From: Ponticoccus litoralis
GTDB taxonomy: Bacteria; Pseudomonadota; Alphaproteobacteria; Rhodobacterales; Rhodobacteraceae
Reading direction: 5' to 3'
Length of the DNA stretch: 64,000 nt
Assembly: GCF_039769985.1 (NCBI RefSeq)
Contig: NZ_JBDNCH010000002.1
Location: forward strand, 2,356,001-2,420,000
The notes beneath the pieces are model-generated. The model was not told where the DNA came from. It made no database searches and saw nothing but the letters and a program-made list of their open reading frames with translations. Position numbers and translations under genes: made by a program. Below, piece by piece: positions 20,253-29,238 of the stretch. Positions within the stretch are counted from its first letter, which is position 1. Every line of letters starts with the position of its first letter.

Positions 20253-20503
20253 GCGAGACAGACCGGGACGCCGATGTGGCGGAGATGAGCTTTGAGCAGG
20301 CCATGGGTGAGCTTGAGCGCGTGGTTGGCCAGCTGGAACGCGGCGACGTGGCGCTGGAGGAATCGATCCGCCTCTACGAGCGCGGCGCGCGGCTGAAGCA
20401 GCGCTGCGACCAGAAGCTGAGCGAGGCCGAGGAGAAGGTCGCGGCCATCACGCTGGACGGCGAGGGCAACCCCAAGGGCACGCAAGCGGTCGAGGGGCTC
20501 TAG
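20249..20503 (+). CDS. xseB: Exodeoxyribonuclease VII small subunit
   Basis: 84 residues. The family signature is MSFEQAMGELERVVGQLERGDVALEESIRLYERG followed by LKQRCDQKLSEAEEKV. It binds XseA to form the single-strand exonuclease VII. xseA is not in the window. Start ATGA overlaps the stop of the deacetylase gene and its own stop abuts the GTG of ispA, so the three are one translational unit. Confidence 0.95.
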   Translation: MSETDRDADVAEMSFEQAMGELERVVGQLERGDVALEESIRLYERGARLKQRCDQKLSEAEEKVAAITLDGEGNPKGTQAVEGL

Positions 20504-21436
20504 GTGGTCGGCAGCTACGCGCCCCTGCCGGAGTTCCTGGTGGGGCGGCTGGAAGAGTTGCAGGCCCGCGAGGCCTCTTTCGACGAGGCCCTGCAGCTGG
20601 ACGCGGATCTTGCGCATGCCCATGTCGCCATGGCGCTGCACGAGACCGAATCCGAGGTGGCGCGCGCCATGCTATACGCAGTGCAGGGCGGCAAGGGGCT
20701 GCGCGCCTTCCTGGTGATCGAGAGCGCGCTGCTGTTCGGCATCGCGCGCACCCATGCCGCGCCTGCCGCCGCCGCCATCGAGGCGCTGCACAGCTACAGC
20801 CTTGTGCATGATGACCTGCCCTGCATGGACGACGACGACCTGCGGCGCGGCAAGCCCACGGTCCACCGCCAGTGGGACGAGACCATCGCGGTGCTGGCCG
20901 GGGACGGCTTGCAGGCGCTGGCCTTCGAGCTGGTCCTGCAGACCGTCTGTCCCGCCGAGAGGCGCATCCATCTGGCCCGCAGCCTTGCCGATGCGGCCGG
21001 GGTCCGGGGCATGGTCGGCGGCCAGATGCGCGACATCGCCGCCGAAAGCAGCGACAGGGCGCTGTCTCTGGCCGAGATCACGGCGCTTCAGGCGGGCAAG
21101 ACCGGCGCGCTGATTTCCTGGGCGGCCTCGGCGGGGGCCTGCATGGCGGGTCAGGACCAGGGCGCGCTGCGGCACTACGGCGACCGGCTTGGCACGGCCT
21201 TCCAGATTGCCGATGACGTGCTGGACGTGGAAGGCGATGTTCAGGCGGTCGGCAAGGCGGTGGGCAAGGATGCCGGGCGCGGCAAGGCGACCTTCGTCTC
21301 GCACCTCGGTGTGGACGGGGCGAAACGCCGCGCCTCGGATCTTGTGGCAGAAGCCTGCGACGCCCTATCTGTTTACGGAGAAAAGGCCGAGACCTTGCGA
21401 CAGGCTGCGCGCTTCGTTATCTCGCGCCGGAACTGA
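20504..21436 (+). CDS. ispA: Farnesyl diphosphate synthase (polyprenyl synthetase)
   Basis: 310 residues from a GTG directly behind the xseB stop. It condenses IPP with DMAPP/GPP to farnesyl diphosphate. The first Asp-rich motif DDLPCMDDDDLRRGKPTVH and the second (QIADDVLDVEGD) are intact, with GGKGLRAFLVIESALLFG upstream. Length and residues around the first motif fit the bacterial short-chain synthase. It sits directly before dxs, the first MEP-pathway enzyme, so precursor supply and chain elongation share an operon. Confidence 0.92.
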   Translation: MVGSYAPLPEFLVGRLEELQAREASFDEALQLDADLAHAHVAMALHETESEVARAMLYAVQGGKGLRAFLVIESALLFGIARTHAAPAAAAIEALHSYSLVHDDLPCMDDDDLRRGKPTVHRQWDETIAVLAGDGLQALAFELVLQTVCPAERRIHLARSLADAAGVRGMVGGQMRDIAAESSDRALSLAEITALQAGKTGALISWAASAGACMAGQDQGALRHYGDRLGTAFQIADDVLDVEGDVQAVGKAVGKDAGRGKATFVSHLGVDGAKRRASDLVAEACDALSVYGEKAETLRQAARFVISRRN

Positions 21437-21450
21437 TCCGCGGAGGACCC

Positions 21451-23376
21451 ATGTCCGACAGACCCTCGACGCCGCTTCTGGACCGGGTTCGAAACCCGTC
21501 CGACCTGTCGCAATTCAGCGATGCAGAGCTGGAGCGTCTGGCCGGCGAATTGCGGGCCGAGACGATCTCTGCCGTGTCCGAGACCGGCGGCCATCTGGGC
21601 GCCGGCCTCGGCGTGGTCGAGCTGACGGTGGCGCTGCACGCGGTCTTCGACGCGCCGCGCGACAAGATCATCTGGGACGTCAGCCACCAGTGTTACCCGC
21701 ACAAGATTCTCACCGGGCGCCGCGACAGGATGTCGACCCTGCGCCAGAAGGACGGGCTGTCGGGCTTCACCAAGCGGTCCGAATCGCCCTACGATCCCTT
21801 CGGCGCGGCGCATTCCTCGACCTCGATCTCTGCCGCGTTGGGGTTCGCCGTGGCGCGCGATCTGGGCGGCGCCTGCGACACCGGCCATGGCGATGCCATC
21901 GCGGTGATCGGCGACGGCGCCATGAGCGCGGGCATGGCCTTTGAGGCGCTGAACAACGCGGGCCATCTGGGCAAGCGGCTGATCGTGATCCTCAACGACA
22001 ACGAGATGTCCATCGCGCCGCCCACCGGGGCGCTGTCGTCCTACCTCTCGCGGCTCTATGCCGAGGCGCCGTTTCAGGACCTGAAGGCCGCCGTGAAGGG
22101 CGCCGCCAGCTTCCTGCCGCCGCCCTTCCGCGAGGGCGCCAAGCGCGCCAAGGAGATGCTGAAGGGCATGGCCGTGGGCGGCACGCTCTTCGAGGAACTG
22201 GGCTTTTCCTACCTCGGGCCGCTGAACGGGCACGACCTGCACCAGCTTCTGCCGGTGCTGCGCACGGTGCGCCAGCGCGCGACCGGGCCGATCCTGATCC
22301 ATTGCATCACCAAGAAGGGCAAGGGCTACGACCCGGCCGAACATGCGCCCGACAAGGGCCATGCACGCGGCAAGTTCGACGTGGTCACCGGCCAGCAGAA
22401 GAAGGCGAAGTCCAACGCGCCCGCCTATACCGGGGTCTTCGCCGAGGCGCTGATGCAGCAGGCCGCCGAGGACAGCGGCATCTGCGCCGTGACTGCGGCC
22501 ATGCCGGACGGCACCGGGCTCGACCTCTTTGCCGAACGCTACCCCTCGCGCTGCTTCGACGTGGGCATCGCGGAACAGCACGGGGTGACCTTCGCCGCCG
22601 GTCTGGCGGCGGGCGGCATGCGGCCCTTCTGCGCGATGTATTCGACCTTCCTGCAGCGCGGCTACGATCAGGTGGTGCATGACGTGGCGATCCAGCGCCT
22701 GCCGGTGCGCTTCGCCATCGACCGCGCCGGGCTGGTCGGTGCCGACGGCGCCACGCATGCGGGATCCTTCGACGTGGCCTTTCTGGCCAACCTGCCGGGC
22801 TTCGTGGTCATGGCCGCCGCCGACGAGGCGGAGCTGAAGCACATGGTGGCCACCGCCGCCGCCCATGACGAGGGCCCCATCGCCTTCCGCTATCCGCGTG
22901 GCGAGGGGCGCGGCGTCGAGATGCCCGAGCGTGGCGAAGTGCTCGAGATCGGCAAGGGCCGGATGATCCGCCAGGGCAAGGGCGTGGCGATCCTCAGCTT
23001 CGGCACCCGGCTGGGCGAGGTGCTGACAGCCTGCGAGGCGCTGGAGGCGCGCGGCATATCCCCGACGGTGGCCGATGCGCGCTTTGCCAAGCCGCTGGAT
23101 CGCGAGCTGATCCTGCGCCTCGCGCGCGACCACGACGCATTAATCACCATCGAAGAGGGCGCCGTCGGCGGCTTCGGCAGCCATGTCGCGCAGCTTCTGG
23201 CCGACGAGGGGGTCTTCGACCGCGGGCTGAAGTACCGCTCGATGGTGCTGCCCGACATCTTCATCGACCAGGCCTCTCCGGCGGATATGTACGCGGTGGC
23301 CGGGATGAATGCGAAGGATATCGAGGCCGGGGTGCTCTCGGTCCTCGGCGTCGAGGTCATGGACAAGCGCGCCTGA
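21451..23376 (+). CDS. dxs: 1-deoxy-D-xylulose-5-phosphate synthase
   Basis: 641 residues, intact. It makes DXP from pyruvate and glyceraldehyde 3-phosphate with thiamine diphosphate. The ThDP site is visible as GDGAMSAGMAFEALNNAG and the substrate segment as GGHLGAGLGVVELTVALH. Catalytic Glu lies in DVGIAEQHGVTFAAG, and DRAGLVGADGATHAG marks the pyrimidine-binding domain. Last gene of the deacetylase-xseB-ispA-dxs operon, 14 nt after ispA. Confidence 0.97.
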   Translation: MSDRPSTPLLDRVRNPSDLSQFSDAELERLAGELRAETISAVSETGGHLGAGLGVVELTVALHAVFDAPRDKIIWDVSHQCYPHKILTGRRDRMSTLRQKDGLSGFTKRSESPYDPFGAAHSSTSISAALGFAVARDLGGACDTGHGDAIAVIGDGAMSAGMAFEALNNAGHLGKRLIVILNDNEMSIAPPTGALSSYLSRLYAEAPFQDLKAAVKGAASFLPPPFREGAKRAKEMLKGMAVGGTLFEELGFSYLGPLNGHDLHQLLPVLRTVRQRATGPILIHCITKKGKGYDPAEHAPDKGHARGKFDVVTGQQKKAKSNAPAYTGVFAEALMQQAAEDSGICAVTAAMPDGTGLDLFAERYPSRCFDVGIAEQHGVTFAAGLAAGGMRPFCAMYSTFLQRGYDQVVHDVAIQRLPVRFAIDRAGLVGADGATHAGSFDVAFLANLPGFVVMAAADEAELKHMVATAAAHDEGPIAFRYPRGEGRGVEMPERGEVLEIGKGRMIRQGKGVAILSFGTRLGEVLTACEALEARGISPTVADARFAKPLDRELILRLARDHDALITIEEGAVGGFGSHVAQLLADEGVFDRGLKYRSMVLPDIFIDQASPADMYAVAGMNAKDIEAGVLSVLGVEVMDKRA

Positions 23377-23394
23377 CCCAGGCGCCCGCCTGCG

Positions 23395-23422
23395 CTTCTT
23401 CTGTCCGGAAGTATCCTGGAGG
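23395..23422 (-). repeat. Intergenic element, copy D
   Basis: CTTCTTCTGTCCGGAAGTAT followed by cctggagg, the reverse orientation, 18 nt after the dxs stop and facing the end of exoD. Confidence 0.6.
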
Positions 23423-23483
23423 GGTCCGGGGAGGCAAAGCCTCCCCGCCGGTCACCTGCGCACCGCGCGAGGCGAAACCGCGT

Positions 23484-24113
23484 CTAGAAGATCCCGAACC
23501 AGATGCTGAGCAGGATCAGGTAGACCAGCGCGCCCTGCGCGTATCCGGCCAGCGCGTAGGCGCCGTCGCGGGTCATCAGGCCGAACATCACCATGGCCAC
23601 GGCGCCCGCGCTGAACGAGGTGACGAAGGGCAGCAGCTCCAGCAGCGGCCGGGACACGGCCACCAGCGCCGTCGCCGCATAGGCCAGCGGCTTGGCCGGG
23701 CCGCTCACCAGCAGCCGCAGGCGGTTGTGCGAGTGGCGGTCCATCCAGCCGGCGGGACGGCGCAGCCATTCCACCGCGCGCAGCATGCGCGCCGCGCTGA
23801 CGCTGCGGCGGCGCAGGAAACCCGGCAGCCAGAGGTGTTTCTTGCCCACCAGCGCCTGAACGGCGCAGAGCAGCACGATCATCCCGGCCAGCGTCGGCGT
23901 GCCGGGAATCCCCGAGACCGGAGAGACCAGAACGATGGCCGGGACAAGGATCACCGCCGGGAAAGAGCGCCCGCCGACGCGCCGCAGCACATCCTCGACA
24001 GAGACACGCAGGTCGCCCTTCTCCGGGCGCATCGCCTTCAGCAGGTCGTCGAGGCTTTCCGGGCTGCGCACCTCGGGCTCTTCGGCCATGTTGCGCAGCA
24101 GGTCGCGCGGCAT
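23484..24113 (-). CDS. exoD: Exopolysaccharide synthesis protein ExoD family
   Basis: 209 residues. A cytosolic N-terminus (SPESLDDLLKAMRPEKGDLRVSVEDVLRRVGGRSFPA) is followed by four or five membrane segments (AVILVPAIVLVSPVSGIPG, PTLAGMIVLLCAVQALVG, PLAYAATALVAVSRPLLELLPF, AGYAQGALVYLILLSIWFGIF). This is the ExoD pattern known from Sinorhizobium, linked to exopolysaccharide production and alkali tolerance. Mechanism unknown. It starts 3 nt after the stop of the epimerase gene. Confidence 0.85.
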   Translation of the reverse strand: MPRDLLRNMAEEPEVRSPESLDDLLKAMRPEKGDLRVSVEDVLRRVGGRSFPAVILVPAIVLVSPVSGIPGTPTLAGMIVLLCAVQALVGKKHLWLPGFLRRRSVSAARMLRAVEWLRRPAGWMDRHSHNRLRLLVSGPAKPLAYAATALVAVSRPLLELLPFVTSFSAGAVAMVMFGLMTRDGAYALAGYAQGALVYLILLSIWFGIF

Positions 24114-24116
24114 GCT

Positions 24117-24980
24117 CTAGTCCCTGCCTTCGGCTTGCAGCAGCGCGGCAAGGCCGGTGCGGTAGTCGGGATAGGCCAGCGTCACCCCCAGCTCTTCCTT
24201 GATGCGCGCGTTCGAGACGCGCTTGCTTTCGGCGTAGAAGCTGCGGGCCATGGGGCTCAGCTCGGCCTCGTCGAAGGGCACCTCGGGCGGAAGCGGCAGG
24301 CCCAGCAGCCTCGCGGCATGGGCAATGACGTCCTGCGGCGGCGCCGGATCGTCGTCGCAGACATTGTAGGCGGTGCCGGGCGAGGGCGCCTCGATCGAGG
24401 CATGCAGCACGCGGGCGATGTCCTCGACATGGATGCGCGAGAAGACCTGCCCGGGTTTGACGATGCGCCGGGCGGTGCCGCGCCGGACCTTCTCGAAGGG
24501 GCCGCGCCCGGGCCCGTAGATCCCGGCGAGGCGGAAGATGTGCAGCGGCAGGCCGGGGATGGCGCGCCACTGGGCCTCTGCCCTGACGCGGGCCGCGCCG
24601 CGCCGGGTCGCGGGGGCGAGGGCGGCGCTTTCGTCGACCCATGCGCCTGCGTGGTCGCCGTAGACCCCGGTGGTGGAGAGGTAGCCCGCCCGGGCCAGAT
24701 GCGGCGCGCGGCGGGCGATCTCTTCGGACAAGAGGGCGAGGCTCGGGTCGCCCTCGGCGGTCGGGGCGGGAGAGATCAGCAGGTGCGAGGCCCGCGACAG
24801 CGCCTCGGCCAGGGCCGCCTTCTCCCACAGCACGGGGGTCGCGCCGGTGGCGCGGATCGCCTCTGCCCGGTCCGGGTCGCGATGCGTGCCCAGCACGGTC
24901 CAGCCCTCGGGCAAAAGCCGCGCGGCGAGGGCGCGGGCCGAGTAGCCATGGCCCGGGGAAAGAAGCGTTTTCGGTGTCAT
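24117..24980 (-). CDS. SDR-type NAD(P)-dependent epimerase/dehydratase
   Basis: 287 residues from the ATG at 24980. Extended-SDR features: an atypical nucleotide loop SPGHGYSARALAARLL near residue 8, YLSTTGVYGDHAGAWVDE with the Ser/Tyr region, RLAGIYGPGRGPFEKVRRG and HVEDIARVLHASI. It resembles the YeeZ-type subgroup, whose substrate is unknown. The open frame continues upstream but without a start supported by a ribosome-binding site. Operon with exoD. Confidence 0.8.
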   Translation of the reverse strand: MTPKTLLSPGHGYSARALAARLLPEGWTVLGTHRDPDRAEAIRATGATPVLWEKAALAEALSRASHLLISPAPTAEGDPSLALLSEEIARRAPHLARAGYLSTTGVYGDHAGAWVDESAALAPATRRGAARVRAEAQWRAIPGLPLHIFRLAGIYGPGRGPFEKVRRGTARRIVKPGQVFSRIHVEDIARVLHASIEAPSPGTAYNVCDDDPAPPQDVIAHAARLLGLPLPPEVPFDEAELSPMARSFYAESKRVSNARIKEELGVTLAYPDYRTGLAALLQAEGRD

Positions 24981-25186
24981 GCGGCATAGATGGCGTCGGG
25001 CGTTGGGGGATGCAAGCGCGACCGAAGTGCACAAGAGGCAGGCAACCCTGTCCCGACTGCCCGGATCATGGGCCACATTCCGCTGCGTCAGGGGCGCGAG
25101 TGGCAAGGTTTTGCCTGTCGTGCCGCGCCGGACTCGCCCGGTGCGCGGCGCGGGACTAAGAGGCCATAGCCTTGGAGTGTGACCCG

Positions 25187-25675
25187 ATGACGACTCGTCT
25201 GATATTCGCGCTGGCCGGTCTGGCCCTGCTGACCGCCTGTGCCGCGCCGAAGACGGCGCCCGATGAACAGCCGGCCATGGCGCTCGTGGAACACAGGATT
25301 CCCCTGCACCCGAACGAAACCCCGGAACTGCGCCAGAAGATCAACCGCTGGGCGGATCACTACGAGCTGCCGCGCGGGCTGGTGCATCGTCTTGCGATCC
25401 GCGAGAGCACGCATCGCCCCTGGGCGCGGAACGGGCCCTATTACGGGTTGTTCCAGATCCTTCCGGCGACCGCCCGTTCCATGGGCTTTCAGGGCCAGCC
25501 GAACGACCTGCTGGATGCGGATACCAACCTGCAATACGCGCTGAAATACCTGAAGGGCGCCTATATGGTCTCGGACGGCGACTGGGACAGCGCCATCAAG
25601 TGGTACGCCGAGGGCTACTACTACGAGGCCAAGCGCAAGGGCATGCTGGTCGCCACCGGGCTGCGCAAGGGCTGA
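25187..25675 (+). CDS. Lytic transglycosylase domain lipoprotein
   Basis: 162 residues. The signal peptide ends in a lipobox (LLTAC, Cys near residue 19), so the protein is lipid-anchored. The SLT domain follows: LVHRLAIRESTHRPWARNG contains the catalytic Glu, then YYGLFQILPATARSMGF and TNLQYALKYLKGAY. It cleaves the MurNAc-GlcNAc bond of peptidoglycan. Its small size suggests local remodelling rather than bulk degradation. Divergent from the epimerase, convergent with the aldolase gene. Confidence 0.88.
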   Translation: MTTRLIFALAGLALLTACAAPKTAPDEQPAMALVEHRIPLHPNETPELRQKINRWADHYELPRGLVHRLAIRESTHRPWARNGPYYGLFQILPATARSMGFQGQPNDLLDADTNLQYALKYLKGAYMVSDGDWDSAIKWYAEGYYYEAKRKGMLVATGLRKG

Positions 25676-25712
25676 GGCCTGCCCCGGGGCGGGTCAGCGC
25701 CCGCCCGAGGCC

Positions 25713-25743
25713 TGCGGCGGGGCGGGTTTTCAACCCGCCGCCG
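25713..25743. terminator. Bidirectional hairpin between convergent genes
   Basis: gcggcggggcgggtt / aacccgccgccgc with a short ttc-containing loop, between the lytic transglycosylase and aldolase stops. No long T tract is present on either side. Confidence 0.5.
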
Positions 25744-25747
25744 CCCC

Positions 25748-26503
25748 TCAGCACGCGTAATCCGCGCCTTCCTCGTCGAGGATCGCCTTAAGCTCGGCAA
25801 GGTGCCGGATGTCCTGTTCCGGGTAGTCCTCGATCTCGCGCGCGGTCTTTTCCGCGACCTCGTCGGACAGGAAGGCCAGCGGCTGCCCGGTCTGCAGCGC
25901 CATGATATAGGTCTGCGCCGCACGCTCGAAGTAGAACAGGCGGTTGAAGGTCTCGGCCACGGTGTCGCCGATGATCATCACGCCGTGGTTGCCCATCACC
26001 AGCGTCTTGACCTTGGGGTCCGACAGAAGCTGGGCGCAGCGGTTGCCCTCGTCCTCGAAGGCGAGGCCGCCGTAGGCATCGTCCACCGCGACCCGGTTGA
26101 AGAACATCGCGGCGTTCTGGTCGAGCGGCGGCAGGCGCTTGTCCTGCAGGCAGGCCAGCACCGTGGCATAGGGCGAATGCACATGCATGGCGCAGCGCGC
26201 ATGGGCGCAGTGCCGGTGCAGCCCGCCGTGCAGGCCCCAGGCGGTGGGGTCGGGCGCGCCGGGGCGGTTCAGCGTCTCGGGGTCGTTGGCGTCGACCACC
26301 GGGAGGTCGCTGGCCTTGATCCGCGAGAAATGCTGCTGGTTCGGGTTCATCAGGAACTCGGTGCCGTCCTCGTTGATGGCGAGGCTGAAGTGGTTGGCCA
26401 CCGCCTCGTGCATGTTCAGGCGCACGGTCCAGCGGAAGGCGGCGGCAAGGTCGACGCGTTCCTGCCAGTGATCGAGGTTGGCGGGGTTCCGGGGGGCGTT
26501 CAT
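25748..26503 (-). CDS. Class II aldolase/adducin family protein
   Basis: 251 residues. Zinc ligands of the fuculose-aldolase fold are visible as AMHVHSPYATVLA (two His) and the later MGNHGVMIIG. NHFSLAINEDGTEFLMNP is the N-terminal substrate-side segment. Members cleave sugar phosphates or decarboxylate or epimerise small hydroxyacids, and the exact reaction cannot be assigned. The ATG follows gagaaggagaca. It is divergent from the AMP nucleosidase gene across a 560-nt G-rich gap. Confidence 0.82.
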   Translation of the reverse strand: MNAPRNPANLDHWQERVDLAAAFRWTVRLNMHEAVANHFSLAINEDGTEFLMNPNQQHFSRIKASDLPVVDANDPETLNRPGAPDPTAWGLHGGLHRHCAHARCAMHVHSPYATVLACLQDKRLPPLDQNAAMFFNRVAVDDAYGGLAFEDEGNRCAQLLSDPKVKTLVMGNHGVMIIGDTVAETFNRLFYFERAAQTYIMALQTGQPLAFLSDEVAEKTAREIEDYPEQDIRHLAELKAILDEEGADYAC

Positions 26504-26580
26504 GGCATGTCTCCTTCTCGGGCGGCATTGCGCGCCGGATTGCGCCCCGTGTCAACCGGATCGCGGTGGGCGGCCGGGCG

Positions 26581-26604
26581 AGAGGTATTTGGACCAAGAA
26601 GAAG
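26581..26604 (+). repeat. Intergenic element, copy E
   Basis: agagGTATTTGGACCAAGAAGAAG. The only copy located in a divergent (5'-5') gap. Confidence 0.6.
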
Positions 26605-26770
26605 CAGGGGCGCCGCGCGGTGTCGGGGCGTCGCGCGGGCGGTAGCTGCGGGAGGCCTGCGGCGGGTGCGCGGCCCTGCGCAAAAGACGCCCCGGGGCGC
26701 CTCGGTCCGGCGCCGGATTCCAGCCGGTGCAGCAGGGCCGCCTTGGCCGGAGGGCGGGGCAGCCTGGCGC

Positions 26771-26870
26771 GGGGGGGGGGGTGCCGGGGCGCAGTCCGGG
26801 CGGTGCCCGGCGGGGGACGGTTGCTTTTGCACGCGGTGGCGGCGCCAAGCGGTCGGGGTCGGGGTCGGGG
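26771..26870 (+). repeat. Poly-G tract and GGGGTC repeat
   Basis: An 11-base G run (26771-26781), then at 26851-26870 three perfect tcgggg units preceded by gg. Four G runs within 20 nt satisfy the usual G-quadruplex pattern. Confidence 0.6.
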
Positions 26871-27065
26871 TTCCTGGTCGGCGGTCGGGAGCGCCAGCGC
26901 CGCCCCCGGGGCGATGGCGCCGCAGTCGGGTCCGCGTCCGGTGTCGGGGCGGAGGATCAGGCGTGGCCTTGCCTGGGTGGCGGAGAAACCCCGCGTCCGC
27001 CCCGGCGGTTCCCGTCTTGATTGCGGGCGCGCGAAGTGAGAGTTTGCCCCGGAAAAGGAGTCCCC

Positions 27066-28551
27066 ATGCAGGACCACCCGCATTCCCTTCCGGTCGAGAC
27101 GCCCGAGGCGCCCGCGCCCGAGATGTTCGACGATCCCAAGGCCGCCGTCGCGCGGCTGTGCGCGCTTTACGACGAGGCCGCGACCTTCCTGCGCGACCGC
27201 TTCATGGAGGCCATGGCCTCGGGGCATCCGGGCCGGCGCTACCGGGCCTTCTACCCCGAGGTGCGTTTCAGCACCGTCAGCTTCGCCAAGGTCGACAGCC
27301 GCCTGTCCTTCGGTCATGTGACCGCGCCCGGCACCTATGCCACGACCGTCACGCGGCACGGGCATGTTCAGGGGCTACCTGGCGCAGCAGATCGGCCTGC
27401 TGCTGGGCAACCACGGCGTGAAGGTGCAGATCGGTGTGTCGGACACGCCGATGCCGGTGCATTTCGCCGTCGCCAATTTCCCCGAGATCACCGTGCCGCA
27501 GGAGGGGGCGAGCGCCTTCGTGCTGCGCGATGTCTTCGACGTGCCGGACCTGGCCTCGACCAATGACGACATCGTCAACGGCGTGGCCGGGCTGGCCGCG
27601 GACGGGGCGGCACCGCTGGCGCCCTTTTCGGCGCAGCGGGTCGATTACTCGCTGGCGCGGCTGTCGCATTACACCGCCACCGACCCGGCGCATTTCCAGA
27701 ACCACGTGCTGTTCACCAACTACCAGTTCTACGTGACCGAGTTCGAGGCCTATGCCCGCGCCATGCTGGCCGATCCCGAGAGCGGCTACACCAGCTTTGT
27801 CTCGACGGGGAACGTCGAGATCACCAGCGCGACGGAAGAGATCCCGCCGACCGGCAAGATGCCGCAGATGCCGACCTATCACCTGAAGCGGGCCGACAAT
27901 CAGGGCATCACGCTGGTCAATATCGGGGTGGGGCCCTCGAACGCCAAGACCGCGACCGACCATATCGCGGTGCTGCGGCCCCATGCCTGGCTGATGGTGG
28001 GGCATTGCGCGGGGCTGCGGAACTCGCAGTCGCTGGGCGATTTCGTTCTGGCCCATGCCTACCTGCGCGAGGACAAGGTGCTGGACGACGACCTGCCGGT
28101 CTGGGTGCCGATCCCGGCGCTGGCCGAGATCCAGATCGCCCTGGAAGAGGCGGTTGCCGCCGAGACCCAGCTGAAGGGCTACGACCTGAAGCGGGTGATG
28201 CGGACCGGCACCGTGGCCTCGGTCGACAACCGCAACTGGGAGTTGCGCGATCATACCGGGCCGGTGCAGAGGCTGTCGCAGTCGCGGGCCATCGCGCTGG
28301 ACATGGAAAGCGCGACCATTGCCGCGAACGGGTTCCGGTTCCGGGTGCCCTACGGCACGCTGCTCTGTGTCAGCGACAAGCCGCTGCATGGCGAGCTGAA
28401 GCTTCCCGGCATGGCCTCGGACTTCTACAAGACGCAGGTGGCGCGGCACCTGATGATCGGGATTCGCGCCATGGAGGCATTGCGCGACATGCCTTTGGAG
28501 CGCATTCACAGCCGGAAACTGCGGAGTTTCGAGGAGACCGCCTTTCTTTAG
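27066..28551 (+). CDS. amn: AMP nucleosidase, one frameshift
   Basis: Corrected length is 494 residues, matching the family. It hydrolyses AMP to adenine and ribose 5-phosphate in nucleotide turnover. The N-terminal AMN domain spans about residues 1-180 (FDDPKAAVARLCALYDEA, RYRAFYPEVRFSTV). The phosphorylase-like catalytic domain contains VNIGVGPSNAKTATDHIAVLRP, MVGHCAGLRNSQSLGDFVLAHAYLRED and ALDMESATIAANGFRFRVPYGTLLCVSDKP. The frame breaks near 27358: cggcacgggcatg should read cggccgggcatg (one extra base at CGGCCG). The ATG follows AAAAGGAG. Confidence 0.9.
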
Positions 28552-28589
28552 GCGCCGTGACCCGGCGGAAACCGGCACAAAATGCGTTT

Positions 28590-28660
28590 TACCCATATAA
28601 ACAAGGCCACGAATTGTTGTGTTTTCCCACAGTATACGGTTTTATTGCGCCTCAGAGGCC
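28590..28660 (+). promoter_or_regulatory. AT-rich probable promoter region of the HU gene
   Basis: The stretch from ttttacccatataaac to acagtatacggttttattg is markedly lower in GC than its surroundings. GAATTG and TATACG with a 16-nt spacer form a plausible sigma70-type pair near 28611-28638. The leader to the ATG would then be about 150 nt. Confidence 0.35.
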
Positions 28661-28792
28661 CAATGGATTGGGCATGAGGGGCTGCTGAAGCCGCGAGGGT
28701 GGGCACCGGGTGCCAGGGCTTTCGGGGTGACGGGGAACGAAGACAGTCGCGCAAGAATGCACAACGCAGGCGCTATGAAGGAGACCATTGAA

Positions 28793-29083
28793 ATGGCGAC
28801 GAAACCGATGACGAAGACCCAGCTGGTTGCAGCGCTGGCCGAGAAGATGGATGCGGACAAGAAGACCGCCGGCACGGCGCTCGACTCGATTGTCGAGATC
28901 ATCACCTCGGAAGTGGCCGCAGGCGGCGCCGTGACCCTGCCGGGCGTCGGCAAGATCTACTGCAAGGAGCGCCCCGAGCGCATGGTCCGCAACCCCGCGA
29001 CCGGCGAGCAGTTCAAGAAGGAAGCCGACAAGCAGGTCAAGATGACCATCGCCAAGGCCCTGAAGGACAGCGTCAACGGCTGA
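28793..29083 (+). CDS. hup: HU family DNA-binding protein
   Basis: 96 residues from the ATG at 28793 behind AAGGAG; an upstream in-frame ATG would add only a few residues. HU signatures are MTKTQLVAALAEKMDADKKTAGTALDSIVEIITSEVAAG, then VTLPGVGKIYCKERPERMVRNPATGE in the DNA-gripping arm and a basic C-terminus. It is a dimeric nucleoid protein that bends DNA. The arm carries RMVRNPATGE rather than the R-x-G-RNPxTG of the canonical form, a variation seen in alphaproteobacterial HU paralogues. Confidence 0.9.
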   Translation: MATKPMTKTQLVAALAEKMDADKKTAGTALDSIVEIITSEVAAGGAVTLPGVGKIYCKERPERMVRNPATGEQFKKEADKQVKMTIAKALKDSVNG

Positions 29084-29107
29084 GTCCTTCCGCAGGATTT
29101 CACGGAG

Positions 29108-29132
29108 AGGGTCGCGTTTCGCGGCCCTTTTC
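29108..29132 (+). terminator. Terminator of the HU gene
   Basis: agggtcgcg tttc gcggccct (one G-U pair) followed by ttttcgtttt, 25 nt after the stop. Confidence 0.75.
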
Positions 29133-29210
29133 GTTTTCGACGGGGACGGCGCTCGTGGCTGCGCCACATCACCCCGCCCGCCGTCCCGTCAGCGGGGCTT
29201 TGCCCCGGAC

Positions 29211-29237
29211 CCCAAGGGTATTTGGACCAAGAAGAAG
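29211..29237 (+). repeat. Intergenic element, copy F
   Basis: cccaaggGTATTTGGACCAAGAAGAAG, immediately before the stop of the convergent GNAT gene. Confidence 0.6.
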
Positions 29238-29238
29238 A

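Larger units (their letters stand above)
26504..27065. other. G-rich divergent intergenic region
   Basis: 562 nt between two divergent genes with no convincing gene. It holds element copy E at 26581, an 11-G run at 26771-26781 and a ggtcgggg repeat at 26851-26870. The promoters of both flanking genes must lie here, but no clear -35/-10 pair stands out. Confidence 0.55.

Noticed and set aside
23452..25032. Long minus-strand frame opposite exoD/epimerase with Arg/Pro-rich product
   Set aside because: A GC-driven shadow with low-complexity composition. The ExoD and epimerase frames explain the same DNA.
26504..27065. A coding gene in the G-rich gap (several frames of 90-160 codons)
   Set aside because: Products are Gly/Arg/Pro runs without fold character, frames overlap each other, and no ribosome-binding sites precede them.
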